A stretch of DNA of 24,883 nt, from positions 1 through 24,883 of the forward strand of contig CAZMRY010000014.1 in assembly GCA_964568815.1 (NCBI GenBank). The letters are read 5' to 3'. Made by a program: the position numbers and the translations under genes. This document shows, one piece after another, positions 20,931 through 24,883 of the stretch. Position 1 is the first letter of the stretch. The number at the start of each line of letters is the position of its first letter. Under the pieces are notes generated by a model, which saw only the letters and a program-made list of their open reading frames with translations, was not told the origin of the DNA and did no database searches. The stretch is from RGIG8700 sp964568815. GTDB lineage: Bacteria; Bacillota; Clostridia; RGIG6154.

Positions 20931-23900
20931 TTACAATATTTGTTTACTTGGCTCAAAACCTGTGTATGCAATTACATCAACAATTACATCATTAATATAC
21001 TTGATTAATACATATGTATCAGCATATTTCTCTGCATATGCATAATTGCCGTCTGTGTAATATTTACATGCTACAATATCACCAATTGATGCTACTTCAG
21101 GTACGATTTTTGCTTTGCTGAAATCTATTGTGTAAATATTTGCATCTTGAGGAATTAAAATTTTGTAACCATTATGTGTAGCAAAGTCTGTATTCAGGAT
21201 AAGTGTTGATCCACTTTTACCAACTACATATCCTGCGATATATTCAAATTTCATATTTCCTAATTTTTGGATTTTAAATACATCGCCGGCGTCTGCAGCA
21301 GCCTTAACATTTGCTGGTGTAAATGCAATTGAATCATAGGTACCGCAAAATGCAGCTTCTTCAATTTCTCCATCAAAATTCAAACAATATTCAAATAATG
21401 AACCTCTTACGAATGGATTGTTTTCTATATCGTTAATGTCTGAATCCGCGTCTACTAATAATGTCTGATCTTCGCCATCCTTTAAAAAGGTTACAGCGAT
21501 TACATCTTCATTGTTACTGTTCTTCTGGATTGACGATTTGGTAACTATTGCAAGAGAGTCGTTGCCACCATTCGTTGCAATGGCTGTAATAATCATAATA
21601 CCCGCATTACCGTCTTTGTCAATGTCAAGATATGCTGTTGTATACTTAGCGCCGTCTTGTAAATGCGAAATATTCAGAACTCTGAATTCATCATACATAG
21701 CCCCTTCCCATTCATTAGATGGAAGATAGAATATAGTAGTTTTATCTGTAACACCGAATGGTCCAATTGTTTTTGTTTTTTCATCATACTTGTAATCTGC
21801 ATAGCTTGAATTGCTTGCATAGTAGCTAAGACCACCATTAATACCTTCAACTGAGAAGTTAATTTCATATATTTCATCTGCATTAACGGAATATGAGATC
21901 ATTCTCTTGGCATAATTTTTTGGAGAAGCAGTGTTTTCTAATAATGAAGAGATTATTTCTGCAACTTCAGAACTTTTTAATGTGGATTTTTCAAATCCGT
22001 TATAAGTTACTGAAACATTGTTGCAAAGGGTATAACCAACAGTATTGCCATCTGAATTCATTAATTCTATTTCATATTTTTCTTCATCAGAAGATATGTA
22101 TGAACCAAACCTTGTCATAAAGGCTAAAGTGCCAGGTATATCAATAGTTTCCGGTGGTTGTTGTATTTCTCCTGTTGAATAGGGCGAAAAGCCGTTATAG
22201 ACGATGACATCTACAGGCTCATCTTTGATATACTTAATAAGAACATATGTGTCTTTTAAGTCTTTTGTGTAAACAGTTCCGTTCTCATAAGCTGTTTCTA
22301 CAGGATAAATATCACTTATACTTCCAATAGATACAGCAGGCACAGATTTACTATAATCTACTAAATAAATATTAGCACTTTCGGGGATATATGTTCTAGC
22401 ACCGAAAATGGAATTAAAATAGTTGGTTAATGAAAGAAGATTATTGTGTCTTCCGATAACATAGCCTGCGATATATTCAAATTTCATATTTCCTGATTTT
22501 TGGATTTTAAATACATCGCCGGCGTCTGCAGCAGCCTTAACATCTATCGGAGTAAATGCAATTGAATCATAGGTACCGCAAAATTCAGCTTCTTCAATTT
22601 CTCCATCAAAATTCAAGCAATATTCAAATAATGAACCTCTTATGAATGGATTGTTTTCTATATCGTTAATATCTGAATCTGCGTCTACTATTAATGTCTG
22701 TTCTTCACCATCCTTTAAAAAGGATACAGTGATTACATCTTCATTGTTACTGTTCTTCTGGATTGACGATTTGGTAACAATTGCAAGAGAGTCGTTACCG
22801 AGATTTATGTTATAGTTTGTAATAATCATAATACCTGCATTACAGTTATCGTCAATGTTAAGGAAAGTTGTATCATATAGGCTTTCGTGAATAAGATATG
22901 ATTTGTCTATTATTTTATAATCGTTTACTGAACCATCAATAGGTAAATAGAAGATAATTGTTTCATCTGTAACACCATATGCAAAGCAACTTACTGTAGC
23001 ATTGTATTTATCCGCTGAACAACCTTGTGCAATACTCATTCCTTCATAGCCGTATTCGTCAGGGAAAGTGATTGTAGATATCGTATTAGAGGAAGTCGTT
23101 TTATACGCAATCATTCTTTTTGCATAATTCATATTGTTTTTCTCGTTTGCAAGCAAATTTTTAATGTATTGATATACGAGGTCACTACTTGTTTTCCCAG
23201 AACCGTAAGTTAATTCGTTGTAACTTGTAATAATCGCATTACGTTGATTGCACTTTATAGCAATGTTGTTGTCTAAAGGATAACTTGATGAAGTTCCGTC
23301 ACTATTCAGCAAATATACGATATATTTTTCTTCGTTGGAATCTATATATGATTCAAGGTTTGTGATAAAAGCAACAGTTCCTGAAATAGTATACGCTTCA
23401 GTCATTGCAATTCTGTTGAATGCATCAAGGTAGAAATAACCTTCTGTATCAATGTTTATTAGAGGATAATAACCTGTGCTTGCGATGTTTGAAATTCTAT
23501 ATTCTTTGCCCGCAATTTTATAAACTTCTTTTAATTTGTTTATGTGCGATTCGATTGATTCTACTGAGCCTTCAACTACATTTCTTGAAACGATAATTTC
23601 AATATTCTTTCCTGTGAAAGAAGAAGCAACTGAAATAACATCATATTCTTTAAGGTCTGATATATCAATCTTTTTGCCGTCTAATGTTATAGAATATGTG
23701 TAACCTTCTTTTTCATCAATGTGGTTTGAAAGGTCGATTGTTGAACCAATCTTCATACCAATCTTTTTGTTCTGACCAAAAACAGCATCAACAACTTTAG
23801 TTTCATAAGATGTTACAAATATATATTCATATTTGTTGTCACCGTCATTGTCAAGAAGCTTAACACTTCCAAAAGACGGAGAAAGATATGTACCAAGAGC

Positions 23901-24743
23901 ACCGCCGATTGAGGTGTTCCAATAGCTTGCTTGTATATATGCACCATTAAAGATAATGTTAGCATTATCTAATCTGTATTCTGTATTTGTTGTATCTACA
24001 TCCTCGTCATAGACAGAAATAATTCCGCTGAGAGTGTTGCCGTAAGAATCTGTTATTAAATCAGAACTATACATATAAGAATCATTTGGAATAATATCAG
24101 AAGGGGTGTCAATAACAGCAATACTATTGCCTTCTGTTTCATTGATGTTTTTAAGGATGTTTTCTTCGTTAGCGGTTTCATATGCCACAACAACATTTTT
24201 GCCCAAATATTGGTCGGTGTTTATGCCGGGGGCATAAATAGCGGTGTATGTGTTGTTAGCTGACAACACACTAATATAATCTTTTTCCATAATCATAGTG
24301 CCGTCAACTGAGATTTTTTCATTTGCACAAAGCACACCTTCTACATATGAAAAATCTGCAGGAAAGCTTTCCTTTGGAGTAAAGGTTTGAATATTTCCGC
24401 TTTCTTCACTTTTATATTGCACAGTGTCAATAACGGGTTTGACATTTACAAGACTGTTCCAGATGTTTACTCTTATATCATCAGGCTTTTGTCTGCAATT
24501 TAATTGAATTTCTTTGTTTAAAGTGTCAGCTTTTACAAGCTTACTTGCTACTACTCTGTTGTTTTTATAAGCATTTATGATAAAGTAGCTGTTTTTAACA
24601 CTTGGAGAAATATCAAGATTAACAGTAAGCTCGTTTTGAGTTTCGCTTATTGTAGATGTAAATACATAGTCTGCAGCAAGGACAGTGGTGCTTAGTGCAA
24701 GACACAGTATTACAAATACTATGGTAGTCAATATTTTTTTCAT
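20931..24743 (-). CDS. Large secreted protein with two 411-residue modules, function unknown
   Basis: The start is the ATG at 24743, 7 bases after AGGAGG; an upstream in-frame ATG at 24803 precedes the promoter -10 and was rejected. The product is 1270 residues with a signal peptide (MKKILTTIVFVILCLALS, cleavage near VLA-AD). An N-terminal region (24 to about 450) resembles clostridial S-layer-like proteins and has an acidic loop DNDGDNKYEYIFVTSYE about 295. Two homologous modules follow (about 452-860 and 866-1270), each opening with an (A/S)F(I/M)T-SYI-S-EEKY strand and carrying D-x-D-rich GNAGIMIIT-like loops and an AIVTKSSIQKNSNNEDV block. I saw no SLH, LPXTG or dockerin. It is probably extracellular; its anchor and ligand are not evident. 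Confidence 0.75.
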   Translation of the reverse strand: MKKILTTIVFVILCLALSTTVLAADYVFTSTISETQNELTVNLDISPSVKNSYFIINAYKNNRVVASKLVKADTLNKEIQLNCRQKPDDIRVNIWNSLVNVKPVIDTVQYKSEESGNIQTFTPKESFPADFSYVEGVLCANEKISVDGTMIMEKDYISVLSANNTYTAIYAPGINTDQYLGKNVVVAYETANEENILKNINETEGNSIAVIDTPSDIIPNDSYMYSSDLITDSYGNTLSGIISVYDEDVDTTNTEYRLDNANIIFNGAYIQASYWNTSIGGALGTYLSPSFGSVKLLDNDGDNKYEYIFVTSYETKVVDAVFGQNKKIGMKIGSTIDLSNHIDEKEGYTYSITLDGKKIDISDLKEYDVISVASSFTGKNIEIIVSRNVVEGSVESIESHINKLKEVYKIAGKEYRISNIASTGYYPLINIDTEGYFYLDAFNRIAMTEAYTISGTVAFITNLESYIDSNEEKYIVYLLNSDGTSSSYPLDNNIAIKCNQRNAIITSYNELTYGSGKTSSDLVYQYIKNLLANEKNNMNYAKRMIAYKTTSSNTISTITFPDEYGYEGMSIAQGCSADKYNATVSCFAYGVTDETIIFYLPIDGSVNDYKIIDKSYLIHESLYDTTFLNIDDNCNAGIMIITNYNINLGNDSLAIVTKSSIQKNSNNEDVITVSFLKDGEEQTLIVDADSDINDIENNPFIRGSLFEYCLNFDGEIEEAEFCGTYDSIAFTPIDVKAAADAGDVFKIQKSGNMKFEYIAGYVIGRHNNLLSLTNYFNSIFGARTYIPESANIYLVDYSKSVPAVSIGSISDIYPVETAYENGTVYTKDLKDTYVLIKYIKDEPVDVIVYNGFSPYSTGEIQQPPETIDIPGTLAFMTRFGSYISSDEEKYEIELMNSDGNTVGYTLCNNVSVTYNGFEKSTLKSSEVAEIISSLLENTASPKNYAKRMISYSVNADEIYEINFSVEGINGGLSYYASNSSYADYKYDEKTKTIGPFGVTDKTTIFYLPSNEWEGAMYDEFRVLNISHLQDGAKYTTAYLDIDKDGNAGIMIITAIATNGGNDSLAIVTKSSIQKNSNNEDVIAVTFLKDGEDQTLLVDADSDINDIENNPFVRGSLFEYCLNFDGEIEEAAFCGTYDSIAFTPANVKAAADAGDVFKIQKLGNMKFEYIAGYVVGKSGSTLILNTDFATHNGYKILIPQDANIYTIDFSKAKIVPEVASIGDIVACKYYTDGNYAYAEKYADTYVLIKYINDVIVDVIAYTGFEPSKQIL
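21231..21566 (-). repeat. Near-identical repeat, copy 2 (C-terminal module)
   Basis: Compared with 22464-22799, I count by eye about 18 differences over 335 bases with no gap; the offset is 1233 bases, 411 codons. The flanks of the modules diverge much more, so the block stands out as recently homogenised. Confidence 0.75.
22464..22799 (-). repeat. Near-identical repeat, copy 1 (first module)
   Basis: The matching block encodes residues about 648-760: AIVTKSSIQKNSNNEDVITV, IENNPFIRGSLFEYCLNFDG, ADAGDVFKIQKSGNMKFEYI. Copy 2 is offset by 1233 bases and shares nearly all residues. Confidence 0.75.
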
Positions 24744-24774
24744 AATGTATAACCTCCTAAAGTCATATAGGTAA

Positions 24775-24803
24775 ATCATAGCATATCCTGATAGAAAAAT
24801 CAA
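24775..24803 (-). promoter_or_regulatory. SigA promoter of the large secreted protein gene
   Basis: On the minus strand: TTGATT (24798-24803), a 17-base spacer, TATGAT (24775-24780), about 32 bases before the ATG at 24743. It overlaps the upstream in-frame ATG, which supports the later start. Confidence 0.6.
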
Positions 24804-24814
24804 CCATAATACCC

Positions 24815-24843
24815 TTGCACAACTTGCAAAAAAGTGCTAAAAT
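24815..24843 (+). promoter_or_regulatory. Rightward promoter at the window edge
   Basis: TTGCAC (24815-24820), a 17-base spacer, TAAAAT (24838-24843), pointing out of the window. The AAGTGCTAA at 24832-24840 matches a half of the CIRCE heat-shock operator (GAGTGCTAA, 8 of 9), but the left arm is poor. The target gene lies beyond the sequence. Confidence 0.4.
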
Positions 24844-24883
24844 ATACTTGAGAGAATATGATGCCTACAGAAAGGGAAAGATT

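Noticed and set aside
20807..20995. Small ORF in the repeats after rplQ
   Set aside because: It reads through hairpin repeats into the antisense of the secreted protein gene.

Overview
This is a low-GC Firmicutes chromosome segment, most likely from an anaerobic spore-forming Clostridia. The signs are spoIIR and spoVG, consensus SigA-type promoters with strong AGGAGG ribosome binding sites, UUG starts on several ribosomal genes, the zinc-binding forms of S14, S4, L24 and L36, a KOW-domain gene between map and infA, and clostridial-style intergenic hairpin repeats. I cannot name a genus.

Left region (1-5267): the tail of an unknown gene and spoIIR (+); a divergent pair of small genes, a zinc-ribbon membrane protein (-) and an XRE/HTH regulator (+), that share overlapping promoters around a 14-bp palindrome; a hairpin-ladder repeat; a compact tRNA-Leu(UAA) unit (-) with its own promoter and terminator; a leftward operon of a zinc-ribbon coiled-coil protein, murA and a WalJ/YycJ-type MBL hydrolase; then spoVG (+) with two terminators and about 450 bp of non-coding repeats.

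Centre (5268-20672): the complete fused S10-spc-alpha operon, 32 genes on the + strand: rpsJ rplC rplD rplW rplB rpsS rplV rpsC rplP rpmC rpsQ rplN rplX rplE rpsN rpsH rplF rplR rpsE rpmD rplO secY adk map KOW-gene infA rpmJ rpsM rpsK rpsD rpoA rplQ. It has a clear SigA promoter and a strong terminator, and no internal terminator that I can see. It supplies ribosomal proteins for both subunits, the SecY translocon, N-terminal methionine processing, initiation factor 1 and the RNA polymerase alpha subunit. The usual str-operon genes are not upstream; spoVG is there instead.

Right region (20673-24883): terminators and degenerate repeats, then a leftward 1270-residue secreted protein of unknown function. 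It has a signal peptide and two roughly 411-residue modules that share a near-identical core. A divergent promoter at the right edge points out of the window.

The least explained items are (i) the hairpin-ladder repeat at 1461-1666 and a shorter relative at 4951-5034, (ii) the duplicated secreted protein, and (iii) the overlapping divergent promoters and palindrome of the zinc-ribbon/XRE pair. I found no CRISPR array, phage, transposase or defence system. All promoter, hairpin and repeat calls were made by eye.
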